A stretch of DNA of 64,000 bases from Lichenostomus cassidix (lineage: Eukaryota > Chordata > Aves > Passeriformes > Meliphagidae): NCBI GenBank assembly GCA_008360975.2, contig CM039193.1:5570501-5634500 (forward strand), written 5' to 3'. A program made the position numbers and the translations under genes. A model generated the notes under the pieces. That model had not been told where the DNA came from. It ran no database searches and was given only the letters and a program-made list of their open reading frames with translations. How positions within the stretch are numbered: the first letter of the stretch is position 1; each line of letters starts with the position of its first letter. This document shows, piece after piece, positions 1 to 12,394 of this stretch.

Positions 1-1401
1 CATCACACCTGCAGACATACAGATTGCATTTTAAAGCATTTTCAGTCTGTTAGCTTGATTTGTTTCAAAACAAAAATGAACGATCTGCTTCATTTGCTCT
101 GATTTTGTTTGCACTGATTGATGAAGTCAGTGTAAAATCCAACAGCAGGATCTTAAGTGGAATAAAACTCCCTTCCCATCAACATAAACAGAAAAAATAC
201 AGCTGGACAAGACCACAAGAGGTCACCTAAAATATTCCCTCTGCCCCAAAATGGAATCAGTTCTACCTAAACCATTCCCTCACTGCTCACACACCCAATC
301 TACTTAACTCTGTGCAGCTACAGCCACACTGCCTTCCCTCAGCTGTGCAGTTGCAGTGCCCTTCAAAATGAAGCCTCAGTCTCTGCTGGGATTCTGCTGC
401 TATTAATACTTCATTTCCCCTAACAGAACTTATTTTTAAAAAATTACATTCAATGTAATGGCTCTGATTTTTTAAATTATCAAAGAACAAGCTTTGCTTT
501 TGATAATATCTATTTCAAGAAATGCTATAATTTCTCTTTAAACAGGATTTATTTTTTCCACATCTTCTGTTACTGGTTTGGAATCTCAAAATGTATTTTA
601 GCTCCTTGGGGAAAAAGCTCTGGCTATCCATCCCTTTACTATTAATCTGTTTTTTCTATTAAGACAGTTGAGTTTCTCCTCCCTCAAACTTGTCAGCTAT
701 ACTGATGAGTCATTAATTGATTTTTCCCCCCCCTCTTTCTGTGTTTTTGGAAACAAGTACAGTAGGCTAAAATCAAGCAAGAAGCCTACTGAAGAATTCA
801 ATTAACTTCTGGCTCGTTTGGTAATAAATAGTGCAGCATTGTATTCTGCCACTCTTTATTCCTGCTGTAGTGTCTGGAGATTGCCCAGATGTTTCATCCT
901 CTGGGGTTTTTTTGCTTTTGCCTGCAGGCTGAGCAGTGCTGGCCCTCTGCTCTCCTGCCTCCAGTTAATCTGCAGGGCTGTCAGAGCTGTCACAGGAATG
1001 GTGAATCACAGCCTCTGCAATCACTCAGCCCCTGGGGAAGGGCTCGGAGCGAACAGCTGCACAAACCCCCACCCAAGAGAAGTTTCTCCTGGATGAGGAT
1101 TTTACAAATCAACTTTGAAATAATCACAAAGCCTGACTGACAGGCCCCCGGTTTTTAAATAACAGAAATTTGTCAAAAACAAATTGGTTGTCTTTCAAAC
1201 AGACACCCTGGTTGAGTCTTTTTTTCTTGCCCTTCTTCTCTTTCCTTTGCTGACTTTCCTATTTCCAAACAACAACTGGATCCGTTTTCTTCTAAACAAA
1301 CTTGAATTACAAAGGAATGTTGTTCTGCTATACTTAATAGATTTGCACATTTTTCCCTTTCTTCTTCAGTCTTTCCCAGTATAACATATAATCCTTTGCA
1401 C
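1..1401 (-). other. SLC25A26: SLC25A26 intron downstream of exon e (partial)
   Basis: This is the 5' part, in transcript sense, of the intron after exon e. It is AT-rich, non-coding sequence with a run of nine C (726-734 region) and a 9-bp inverted repeat at 760-791. I see no recognisable transposon and no next exon of the carrier. Short open frames here carry no recognisable domain. Confidence 0.8.
760..791. repeat. 9-bp inverted repeat
   Basis: CAGTAGGCT at 760-768 is the exact complement of AGCCTACTG at 783-791, with a 14-nt spacer. No function is implied by the sequence alone. Confidence 0.8.
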
Positions 1402-1471
1402 CTGCAAAAGCTCCACAGACTGCTGACTGCCAAGAATCCACCACGTGACGCTGCTTCCATGACCAGAGATC
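1402..1471 (-). CDS. SLC25A26: SLC25A26 exon e: cytosolic loop and start of helix 5
   Basis: This 70-nt exon has 23 codons plus the first base of a split glycine codon. The peptide begins [14 protein letters not shown] and ends SAVCGAFA. Human has ALWSWRQDHVVDSW and SAVCGAFAG at residues 167-190. It codes for the loop after helix 4 and the first turns of helix 5. The acceptor TTTAAACACAG follows a pyrimidine-rich stretch. The donor GCAG/GTGCAA departs from consensus at +3 to +5 and is the weakest by eye with that of exon c. The third carrier signature (PLDVAK in human) should be in the next exon, which I could not find in 1-1401 and which is presumably before the window. Confidence 0.96.
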
Positions 1472-3554
1472 CTGTGTTTAAAGAGAAAGGAAAATAAAAA
1501 GTTATTAAATGTTTGAATCTATCTGATCCCCATGTGAGTTAACTCTGAGGATGGGAACTTAAGTGAAAGGCTATTTTTGTGGCATTTTTCAGTGATGTAA
1601 TAAGTGATTTTTCCCAAGGAACTTGTGTACTTGAACAAGCAGATGGAGTGAGAAAGACGTCTGGAACTGAGGAAGGCTTGAAGCAAATTGCTTTCAGGGA
1701 ATTCATATGTATGTATTTAAGCCTGTGGCCATGCAACTTTGCAAATATTTTGTGAATTTATTTTCTTTTTGGCAGATAAAACAGCACAAAGCAAAACACT
1801 GAGCGGGAGGGCGGCATGCAAGAACCAATATCAGCTGAGCCCAGCTGTACCCAAGGCTCCTATTTAAAATGAACAGCCCCCACTACCACCAGATACAAGT
1901 CCTGTTTGCTCCCCTACATTTCTCAAACCAACCCTTCCCCTCACACTCCCCAAAAACCCCCATCGTTAAGAAATTACTCTTATCACTCCCATTCTATCCC
2001 AAAGCAGGTGTGTCTGTGTTTTTCACTTGGCGTCACTAGGGACCACACACCCTCCTGTGCAGAGCTCCCACACACCCTGCTCCATCCATGAACTCCAGCA
2101 GCATTTAAACACACACAGTTAAAGCCCTGACAAGAACAGAGCCTTCCAAAAACACCTCTCGAGTCACACAGTTTGATGAGCAATGTAAGCAGCAAAGGCC
2201 AGTGTGTGCTGGGAAGGGTTTATTTTGGATCTACAGTCACTGTGTTCTCTCCTCCTTCACCCCTTTCCCATCTCCTCAAACACTTCACACAGGAAGCTCT
2301 CTGGAGGTGTTTCTGGTTTAGGATGTGAGGATCAGTAGGAAGCAAAAAGGGATGGGATCCATGGCCCTTCTGAGGCCCACTGCAGAGAAATCAGCAATTT
2401 TGTTTTATAGCTGTGGCATTCTCCTTTTTAAAGCCATATTGCTTCTGTACTATAAAATTTTCTTTAAAGCAACTGACAGCAGTGCTAGGCTGAGCTGTTG
2501 CTCTGGGGCTCCTGCTCTGCAGTACAGCCACTTTCCACTGGAGCAGAACAACTCTCCCCTCGTTTGCTGACTCTTCATTTAACACACTGTCCTCGAGACT
2601 CGCTCCTTCCAACTTGGCTGGTGGTTATATTTCAGTTGAATGTTTTAAAAATCAAACTGTTCAAGCAACAATGGCCAGCCACAATGTTGTTTGGTGCCCT
2701 GCCACAGCTAAATAGCTGCAGCTCTGCTGTGTGACAGCACTAAAGGGATTCCAGCCTCTTTAATGCTAGCCATTCTTTTCCTGGTGTTTTCGGTATGGGC
2801 TGCTATTCTGCCGTCACCCACAGCAGAAACTGATTTTCATCTCATAAATAAATAAATTGGGATTCATAATTCTTTAAAACCATAATATGCTTTTCTAGAA
2901 TAACTTACAGTCTTTGGACACAAAGTTCTCTTGCAACTCAGTCCTGATGAAGAAGGACACACACTCCCTTAGAAAAACTACCTTCCAGAGGATCTGGGTG
3001 CTGTCAAAGCATAAATCCCACCTTCACCCATTTGCAAAATACTTCAGGTGCTTAAGGAACCTTGAATTGAAAGTCAGGGTTCAGAAACTGAGCTGCTGGA
3101 CCCATAGGTCTGCTTAGACAAAAACAGAATTACATTTTCTTTTTTTTTCATTAAATGTTCTCCAAACATCTGTACATCCACAGCTAAACCTGAGAACTCA
3201 GAACAGTTACTGCTGCCATGTAAAAATGCACTCTGGAAGAGCTGCTGGAGGACTAAGAGGAAAACCAGCCCATTAATACTGATATTCATGGCTTTGCCAG
3301 AAGCCCAGCCTATTCTCAGTCATGATGGGGTTTTATGTTAATGTCATTGTCCAAAGAAGAAGGAAAATGTCATTCTGATTTCTTGGCAAGTAGCTCTGAA
3401 ATCTAGTTTCTGATAAAGCCTGGCTTCCCAGGGCAGCTCTGCACAAAGAGCCTCTGCCAAGCAAGGCAAACGGTGACGATGAATTCCCATCCATTATGCC
3501 TGCAAATTGACAACAGGTATTTGCAACAGTCATGCAATACGGAAAATTGTTTAA

Positions 3555-3822
3555 AAGGGTGGAGCCAGGAACAGTTCAATTAAATTAGGGAAAAGGAGAA
3601 TTGAGGCTGGAGAACAGGAAGCAAATTCCCCAACAGTGAGGTCTACTGAACGGCAGAGCCAGCCTCCCCAGGGAGGAGAGGAAAGCCCTCTCCTTTGAGT
3701 CATTTAAAAATAGATTGGAGAAGGCACTCGAGACTGTACTGTGGGGAATAATCCTGCGCTGGCAAGGGCAGCTTGAGATGACTTCATGCGTTTCTTTCCA
3801 TCTCCAGTTTCGGTGATTCACC
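3555..3822 (+). mobile_element. Old CR1 LINE 3' fragment
   Basis: The stretch resembles the 3' untranslated end of an older CR1 subfamily. Recognisable blocks are AGTCATTTAAAAATAGATTG, the GGGAATAATCCTGC block, and a terminal GATGACTTCATG followed by TTTCCATCTCCAGTTTC and a GTGATTC-type end. It is truncated at its 5' end and diverged, with no usable open frame. It lies antisense to SLC25A26. Assignment to CR1 is from remembered family sequence; the subfamily is not determined. Confidence 0.75.
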
Positions 3823-6024
3823 CAGAGCTCCAAACCTGAACATGCAGAAGAGCAAGAGGGAAGCAGGGCACGAGGACATGATCCTGGAGGACACCCAGAG
3901 GAACGAGTGTCACAGAGCCAACAGGACCGGCAGGACTCCAGTCCAAATTCTTTCTAACCACACGGTGCTGTGGGCCAAGATGACGTGCTGGAGGTCACAC
4001 ATGTTTCCTCTCATAGCCCATGGACCAGCTAATTGACAGGGCTCTGTGGTAAGTCAGGCCTGTAAGTTCTTCAAAAACACTCGCCCTTTGAGCAGTTTTA
4101 ATACCACTAATACGGGGCAAAGCACAGAAGCTGTTAGAGGTTTGGAAATCACTGTAAAACCAGGGTCTTGTTCCTGGAAAGAAATACAGGATCCATATCT
4201 CCCCCAAAACACTGCCTTTGAACACAATTGCTGGTTATTCAGTGATGCAGTGCCTAGAGGATGCTCTGCCACCCCAGATACTGCACATAATCAGCAGAGC
4301 CTTCCAGTAGGGGATAATGGTGAGAGGTCAGGCAGGGCTCAGAGCCCACAGGGCAGGGCTCAGAGGCTCCAAAAAAGGCCCAATTCACATGTAAAGCCTG
4401 CGGAAGCCCTGCAATGACACTGCTCTGTCTCCACATGCTCCTGCAACATGAAACACGACCTGGGAATTACAACTGCAACCGCTGGCTCAGCCTGGGCTCC
4501 CCACCACCATCACCAAAAGGCTCCTACCTGCTCACACTGAGCTCCTCCTGCTGCAGAGAGCTGCAGGGGATAACCTGACTTTTCCAGGGCAATACCCATT
4601 CCCACTAGCATTCACAGCCTAGGGAAGCAAAATGACAAGGAGCACATTACATGAAAGCAGCCGCCATGCCAAGCCTGTGTCATGTGTATTCTATTAAGCT
4701 GAAGGCTGAATAGAAGACTTTGTTTTCCACTTCAAAGGACCCCATCCCAATCTCTCCCTCTCTTCCCTTATGAATAACAAATTGGAAATAAATCTTCTGG
4801 CTGAAGCGCATGGAAACTCGTACAGTTGGGGCCCTCTGCAGCTTCCCAGCTCAATCACATGCTAATTTTTTTTGTAAACACTTTTCTGTGATATATATGT
4901 AAATCTGGCTGTGCATTGCTGCACCAAGTAAAGCAATCCAGCGGGTGTGGCCTCAGGGGATGGACACAGCAGGAAGCCTGAATGCAGATTTCCAATTATT
5001 CACAGGGATAATGTTCACAGACAAGGGTCAAGTTTTATACGTGGGCAGAGCCCTGCTTTTCTTCCTAGCGATCCCATTTCATAGTGCTCCATAGACCAGT
5101 GCCCTCTAATTCTCACCACAAATGTTATTTAGCTCTTTTGATACTGAGAAAACAAGGGCACCCCATTTTGTTGGGCAGAGGGAGCATTGGGAAAGTCACT
5201 CTCAGGAGATACCAAAGGCTTTTCAATCTAAAAACAAACAAAAAAAGAAGATATTGCCATTGTTTTTAAATACTGGGGAGAAGTATTTGGTGCCTACAAA
5301 TATGGACTCCACAGTGCTGAGGACACCTGGCCCCCAGATGGCCAATAACCTTTGACCAGTGCACACAACTCCTACCTGTGCATGCCTGTCACCTTTGTCA
5401 CATGTTTGTAGTACAGATTTGTGGCAAAAATCAGCTGCCAGCTTTGTGTTCCCAATGCAGCCAGGTCATGGTGTATATTCAGGACATCTAAGCTGTGGTA
5501 ATCCAGGAAAATGCAATACTCACACCTCTCTCAAACCTGCTGACCAGCCCAACACCCCAAATGCTGCAGGGAGCATCACAGAGAATGAGAATGAATCTCT
5601 GCCTTGGCCTTGCTATTCATCAAGCAAGAAAAACTCATGGCACAGACTAAACTTGACGCCTGCAGCTGAGTAAATATTACAATTCCCTCCAATGATAAGC
5701 ATCTGTAGTGTCTCCATGTACCCCTCTGTTCACAACAGTGTTCAACTTCATGATAACGGGGCAGAAAAAAATCAGTATAAATTAATCACGTGGATCTGTG
5801 TGCATGTGAGGTCCTGCAGACTGAGGAAAGAAAAGCAATTTTCATGTTTGCCTTTCCTGCTAGGGCTTTTACTCCCAACGTGGCATTCTGCATGGCTGAC
5901 CCTTACAGATGCATGGCACATTAGCTACAGGAGAAGCAAAAAATTCACAAGTTGATTGCAGTTTCTATACATAAAGTCAACACAGAGCAAAGAGCCAAAT
6001 GTCCTCCTCGGTGGATTTTTATGT

Positions 6025-6046
6025 GCATATGTGCAGCATATGTGCA
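6025..6046. repeat. 11-bp tandem duplication
   Basis: GCATATGTGCA occurs twice head to tail, inside a short alternating purine-pyrimidine stretch that continues to about 6060. Confidence 0.9.
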
Positions 6047-9000
6047 AGTACATGTGTATATTATCTTGCAGGAAACATGCAAGCCCAAACATGGGAAAAA
6101 TTCAATGATCTAAGTTCACTGTTGACATAAATGCTGAGACTCCATTTGCACTAATGGAGCTGTGCTCACTTAATGCCAGTACTGAATTCAGTCCTAGAAT
6201 TAAACCCACCCAAATCCTAGATAAATTGAAAAAGAACAAAAGTTGGCCTATATGCAAGAGCATATTTTTCATGTTAAAAGCATTTCATTCCCTTTTTCTG
6301 CCCATATAATACTGCATTGATGTCTGTGACCCATTTGGATGTAAATCAAAATGGATGTGCTAAAAGCGTGGTTAAAGGAAATGTTCTTCGAAATAGTGTT
6401 CCCATGGCAAGGCAGAACAGCTACACTCAATTTCCAGGGCACAAAGGGATACATAGGGAGGGAAAATGCACTTCTGAAAAATCACTTCAAACCTAGCAGG
6501 GTTTTCCTGGAACATCTGCACTGCTACAACCTGCTAACAGATCAGTGCTTCATAGGGGTGTGTGAATAAATTGCGTGGAAGAATTACATAAATCTTTTAA
6601 GATTCTTCAGCAAGTAACAAGTGTCCAAATCAAATCTTCGATATTCAAGCATCCCCAGATGTCACTGGCAAGCTCAGCAGCTTCCAGAGAACCACTTGTG
6701 GCCTGGGCATGACCAAGAGCATCACAATCTGGCTCTGTATCTACAGACTGTGCGAGCCTGTTTTCCCCTGCTCTGCTCAAATGCTGCATTGATGATCCAA
6801 AGCCATCTGACTTCTCCCAAACGTGCCTGCAGTGCTGTGAGCGAGGGCTGCATTTGTTTCCCTCCCTTTGGTGCAGATGGTGTGCAGCATTCCTCGGGCT
6901 GTGCCCCAGGACGGCGTGAATGACACTTATTGTGGTGGCAATAAAGCCAGGGCTGTTTGCTCAACAGCTGTTGGGTGCATTGTTCCTTTGTGAGAAAAAT
7001 GCAGCCGCTCTGCTCGTGGCATGGACGAGTCACATCCCACCCCAAAACGCCCCGTGAAAAGCTGTTTTCCTGCTGCAGCACCTAAGCAAATGGCAGACAC
7101 ACCAGTGGGATTTAAGCATGAGGACTTAATCCCAAAATCAGCCCCACCGTTGCTCAAAGAGGGAGCGAGGCATGGTAGAATACTTACTGCAAGGAAATGG
7201 CTTTAAAGCCAGGCCTGGGTTTCATTTATTCTCGACTTACATGCAGCTGAGCACAGAGGAAAGAAATGCTAGACTGCTTCTCCAGGAAAAAAAGGAAAAC
7301 GGTCACCTACCTGTAGAGCAGGGAAGGAGCCATTTAAGGCCCAGTTTGGCTATGTGCCTCTATTTTCTACTTGCCCCGTTAAGCAGCAACAGATTTGACT
7401 GTAAATTTTAGGAGGGAAATAGCATGTGGTTTATGGATTCAATGGTGGAGTTATAAACACGTATTACTGCTGAGAACCCCAGCTGCCTGGGCAGGAGTAT
7501 TCGGTAAACTTTTCATTCTTATTAACTTTAAAAATCAGGTGCAATGAGCTTCAACCAAGGTTAGAGTCCTCATTCTCCAAAGAAAGCCATCAAGTAGCCT
7601 TTGCACAGCAAGCTTCAAGATATATCTCAAAATTTATCTGCAGTGATGACCAAGAGCAAGGCTGAGCCAACCCTAAAATCAGTTTACATCCTATACTGCC
7701 TCCCCCAGAAGCTGAGCTATCTGGAGGGGAGAACCAAGAGAACCAAGCAATGAGCATATGTGCCATTGCCCTCTAGATGTGCAATTCAGTTCACCAGCAG
7801 ATTTCCCCTGAACACAAGTGCCTTGTGCCTGGTGTGACAGCTGCACCTGAACAGAAAACAAGGGACCTAAGTCCAATCCCAAACCTGCTCTCCATTGTGT
7901 GGGCAGAAACCAGCTTAGAACCAACCCAGGGAACTCCTGTTCTGACCCAACTGATTTCTGATCCTGCTCAGCCTCAGAGGGGAATGGCTGGACTCTCTCC
8001 ATTTTCTTTTTGTAAAACACCTGCAAATCTGTGAGACCTACAGGTCTAAGAAAAATCTTATTGCTAAAGCCAGTGACAAACAAACCTGTGCACTCACTAG
8101 ATCGGCAGAAAGTGTAAGAGCATGAAGTTTTGCTCAGCAGTGAGACAAAGAAGGAAATCCTGACCCCAGAGTGCCAGAAGAGTCAGACATCACCCTGAGC
8201 AAGGTCAGATCAAGATTTTTATCTTTCTTTGCAGCTCCTGGGCCAGTGGAGCACCACAGTCTGTGCCATTCCTCTCAGAGAGGCTGGGTGTACAGGGGCA
8301 GGGCTGGCTGACCCTGATGTTCCACAGTCTTACCAAGGTCCAAGCACCTCATCTTAGAGTCAGACATGTCTAATGAAAAAGACAAAAGGTTCCCAGGATA
8401 GTAGGTTTGCTTTCCTTAAAAAAAAACCCACCTAAACAAACAAAAACCCCCTTGTTTTTCAAGTTTACTCATTCGAGACTTATGTCCTCCTGTCCCGGCT
8501 GCTCCTTCCCTCCTCACTGGCTACCAAAGCCTTTTCTCCAGACATACAATACATTTGGTCTATAAAGAGACCATTCTCCCTGTACAGCTGCATTTGAGTA
8601 ACTCTCAGAGGCTCTGAAGCGCAGCCAACATGCAGAAATATAAAACCCAAGAGGACTGAGTCTTGTTTCACCTGAGAAGGGTTTATCTTACACACAGCCC
8701 TGTTCTCTGAGGGATCTGACCATTTCCACTGAGCCTTGAGAAACAGGCATTTTTGACAAGATGTTTCTGGATTCAAACCTAACCAGAGCCTCTTGATTTT
8801 CTATATTTTCTATATTTTTAAAACTCTGTTTTATAAAAAAAAAACCCTGATGGCCTTTATTAAAAGAGAAGAATTACAGATGAAAACACGAAACAAATGA
8901 TAAATCACTTATGCACTGCTGGTAGGAACTCAGATACTATGATTACAAGAGCTGAATAAAATGTCTGAACAGAAGACAATAAAAGATAAGACAGAAGGGA

Positions 9001-12000
9001 TGGGCTCCACAGGGCCACAGCCATCAGAGCAGAGAGTGCACAGCCCTGGCAGCAGGGTGAAAGCAGGAGCTGCAGCAGACTCTGTGTAACCCACAACAAT
9101 TTCATGCCAAATACACAGCCCACAGTGTGAAATTCCCACAGTGAAGAACACACATATAGTATTTCCAAAGCAAGTTACAGAGGTACCCTGGAAATTCCAG
9201 AGCAGCATACAAGGAGACTATATCTTACAATATTAATTCCAAAGCCTGAATTTATATGGAAGGCTCTGTGCTTGGCTGATATTTGGGAAGCACACCACAT
9301 CTATGCTCTGTTGCCTTTCCTCAGGGTCACCTGGCTTTGAGAGGGGATCAGAAGCATTAATCCCATATAAAAGAACCTAAACCTGATCAAACTGTCACAG
9401 TAATATTCAGCCATGGTGATCCTCTGAGGGGTTGGTATAGCAGAAGGTGAATGAGATTTGTAACACTCTTTCTCTCCCTGAACTCTAAGAAGAATTCAAA
9501 ATTGTTTTACCTGTAAGGCTTAGACTAAGGAGACAAAAGAGCTACACTAACTCACCCTAGTTGAGAAGTTACAAAGTCCTGAAATCTTATACACTATTGC
9601 AGTTTCCTTCTCTCTTTTGGTTTATAGCAATAATCTGTGCCTCAAAATATGGAAAAATGGAGAATTGGGAAGAAAAAGGACATCAAGCACACCTTAAAGC
9701 AGTGGATGCTACTTAAATTTAAAAAAATTCTTTCATTAAAAGGACCGTAATTTCTTTACAGTTGTTTCTTGAGTCATTGTGAACTAAGAAAGGAGTCTAT
9801 TAACTGTTCCTAAATTGTGTGTTCACCTGAGTCACTGGCAGTAAGACTTGTATTTGAAGCAGTATCTGTTCCTTGCTAATTACTGCAACCCTCCCTTTGC
9901 CAGCACCCACAGCCAATGCAACCTTATAGTTCAGTTATCTACACAATGCTCTCTCTTCTTCCAACTTAGTTTAGTGCATGGCATGCAAGTTTGCATTCAT
10001 AGAGACAGCTGGTGCACATTCACAGACAGAGAAAACTGTGCACCTAACCTCTGTGCCTAAAGCATAAGGACTAACAGAGCAGCTTGGAGCAAAGCAGATA
10101 GAGAAAATGGGATATACAAACACCCAATTTGCTACCTAGGACAAGTCTTTATTAGGCTTCTTTAAGCTTAACTGCTGCTGGCTGCAGTCAGCATGTATCT
10201 GAAGGAAAAGGAAACTCTTCTTCTTCCATGTGCCTCTCTAACTGTCCTTTCACAGTGGAAAGATTTTCCTCATTTTTATGGTAATTAGCTTGCTCAGGGA
10301 ATCATAAGACTGAGTCCATCTTCCATCAGCTTATGTAACTTCGTACTGATGGTTTTAAAAATGACACAGCCACAGCACTTGTTCTGTTCTCCTCTGTGAG
10401 ATGGCCCACACACATCAGACACAACTGCTCCCACAGTTACTTTCTCAAGTAATCCCATTAATACAGTGCAGAATAGTCCCTCAGGCATCATCTCAATAAG
10501 TCTTCTCTGTTCAGGCTTTGTGCCATTTTTCTCTTGTCCTTTGCGTTTCTATTTCTTTGTAATTACTGTCTCTTCCTGCTCCCTTTGTACATCCCTGCAC
10601 CCTCAGCCATACTCCCAGTGATGCTGCTGGCCACATCCATCCTCTTGATGGGACCATAATGATTTTTGCCCTTTGTTGTACTGTCAGGACAATTTTTTAA
10701 GAGCTTCACTCAGATAAACAAAATGTATTCTGCTTTCACTGCCTGGCTTTGATATGACAAACCCTCAGCTCTCTCCCTGTGCTGAGCCAGAGTGACTGAG
10801 TATGCCAGACTGCTTTTTTTCTACTCTTGGTTCCACAACAGCAGAATATAATGCAACAGGTTTGTGGAACAAACTGACACAAGTTTTGTTTCTCTTCAGA
10901 TCTGCACTGACCTCTTTGGATTAAACATGATGCCTCATCCTGAGTGACTCACTCCTGTAGTTAGCTAAATTCAAACTGTCTTCTTTAAAGCCTGTAATGT
11001 AAACAATACATTTTACTGTCACAGCTACGTGGACATTAGTTAAAACAACTTTACGTTCTGAAAGCAGCTAAACAACGTTGCTGGTTTATGTGGTTTTGGC
11101 ACAAAAGCTGCACTTTTTCCCTTTAAGCACTGCCACCTCTTGCTCCCAAGCACAGCTGCTGCACTAACCATTAGCAGGTCGGGCCAGGACCACTGCTGAG
11201 GAGTTTACAGAAAGCCATTCCTGCACACTGCCAGGGAAACAGATTCCTAATAAGGCAGCCCAAGCTCCCCTGTGCAGTGGGATGATACCCAGACACCACA
11301 GCAGGCTGAGCTCATGAAGGACCTACAGAATCCTCCATGAACGCAGTTCAGTCCTGAAAAAGCTCTTGATGATTTCAGGCTTCTCCTGCCTGTGGACTCA
11401 CCTTTGGTTTGGACTCCCTGAAGCCTCTGCAGGCAAACATTCACACCGTGGGTTTGTTCTCCCCAAACAGCCCCAGCTACAGACACACAGCAAGAGGACA
11501 AACTTGCCCCAGTCCAACATACATTGACCCAGTTTGGGTTTCTGTGCTGAGCTCACTCAGAAGTCCAGAACTCCTACCAAGAAGAGCCTTTCTCTCTCCA
11601 GCTCCTCTTTTTAAAATATATTTTGCTACAGTGCTTTTAATGATCTGCAATAATTCTCTGTGCTTCCACCCCACAGCCTCCAACTACTTGAAAAACCCTT
11701 TTATCTTTTGCAGTGAGTTCAAGGAAGTACAGAGGGATGGAGAAATTACAGGACATCAAATCCAACCCTCCACTTAAAAATCTAGATCCTGCCTCTGACC
11801 ATGATAAACAGAGCAACCAGCTGGTGGGAGAACTGCATAGCATTCCAAACAACTGCACTGTTAAAACATCATGCATTGACACCTTCTTTAAATGACCTTT
11901 AAATAAAGTACATGCAGCCAATCAAAACAGCTTTTCAGAGATGTTTACAAAACCCAGGCTGAAACAGTTTCCTCATTCATGATTTCCTTTTACCATGAAG

Positions 12001-12010
12001 AGCAAAATAC

Positions 12011-12055
12011 TAAAAAAATTAAAATAAAATTAAAAAAAAAAAAAAAAGAAAACAC
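12011..12055. repeat. A-rich low-complexity tract
   Basis: This A-rich stretch includes 16 consecutive A at 12032-12047. No adjoining retrogene or LINE body is recognisable, so it is not clearly a retroposed tail. Confidence 0.9.
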
Positions 12056-12349
12056 ACAACACATGATGGTTCCCACTATTTTTAAGCAGTAAAAAGAAGT
12101 TAGAGCCAAAGATAAGATTTCTGGCATTCTGGGAGTAAAATTTAGCCTGCATGCCACAGATCAGTGCCTAGATATTCCCTGTAATTTTTCAGATATTCAG
12201 GCAAATGATCTTCACATGCACAGGTAGGTTGGCACATAATTAGTGGTTCTTGAACACACCCAGAATTGCAATAATCGAGTTAGATAAGTTACCGTGGAAA
12301 GCCTTTGCAAAATGTATAACTTACATTTCCATCACTAAAAAGAGCTTAC

Positions 12350-12394
12350 CTTTAAGGACTCCCAGAGGGGAAACTGTACCAGAGAGAAAGGAAT
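12350..12394 (-). CDS. SLC25A26: SLC25A26 exon d: 45-nt exon coding the core of helix 4
   Basis: This small exon has exactly 15 codons, phase 0 at both ends, and encodes IPFSLVQFPLWESLK. That equals human residues 152-166, which form most of transmembrane helix 4. The acceptor is strong: in the transcript a run of 12 Us, then CUUUUCCCACCUCUCCAG. The donor AAG/GTAAGC is also strong. It is isolated, 36.75 kb downstream of exon c and 10.9 kb upstream of exon e in the transcript. The exon is too short for ordinary open-frame searching and was found by matching the expected protein sequence on the minus strand. Confidence 0.96.

Larger units (their letters stand above)
1472..12349 (-). other. SLC25A26: SLC25A26 intron between exons d and e (10,878 bp)
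   Basis: This is a complete phase-0 intron. It contains an old CR1 LINE relic at 3555-3822, an 11-bp tandem duplication at 6025-6046 and an A-rich tract near 12011-12055. The rest is AT-rich unique-looking sequence with only chance-length open frames. No RNA gene or other coding exon was recognised. Confidence 0.85.

Noticed and set aside
1..1401. Search for the next SLC25A26 exon (third carrier signature) and for an LRIG1 3' end
   Set aside because: No match on either strand, so both are presumed to lie before the window.
11713..11900. Possible ancient CR1 fragment around CATCAAATCCAACCCTCCAC
   Set aside because: Only a short block resembles a CR1 terminus; the flanks do not follow. Too weak to list as a feature.
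12011..12055. A-rich tract as the tail of a retroposed gene copy
   Set aside because: No coding or RNA-derived sequence lies upstream of it on either strand and no flanking duplication is evident.
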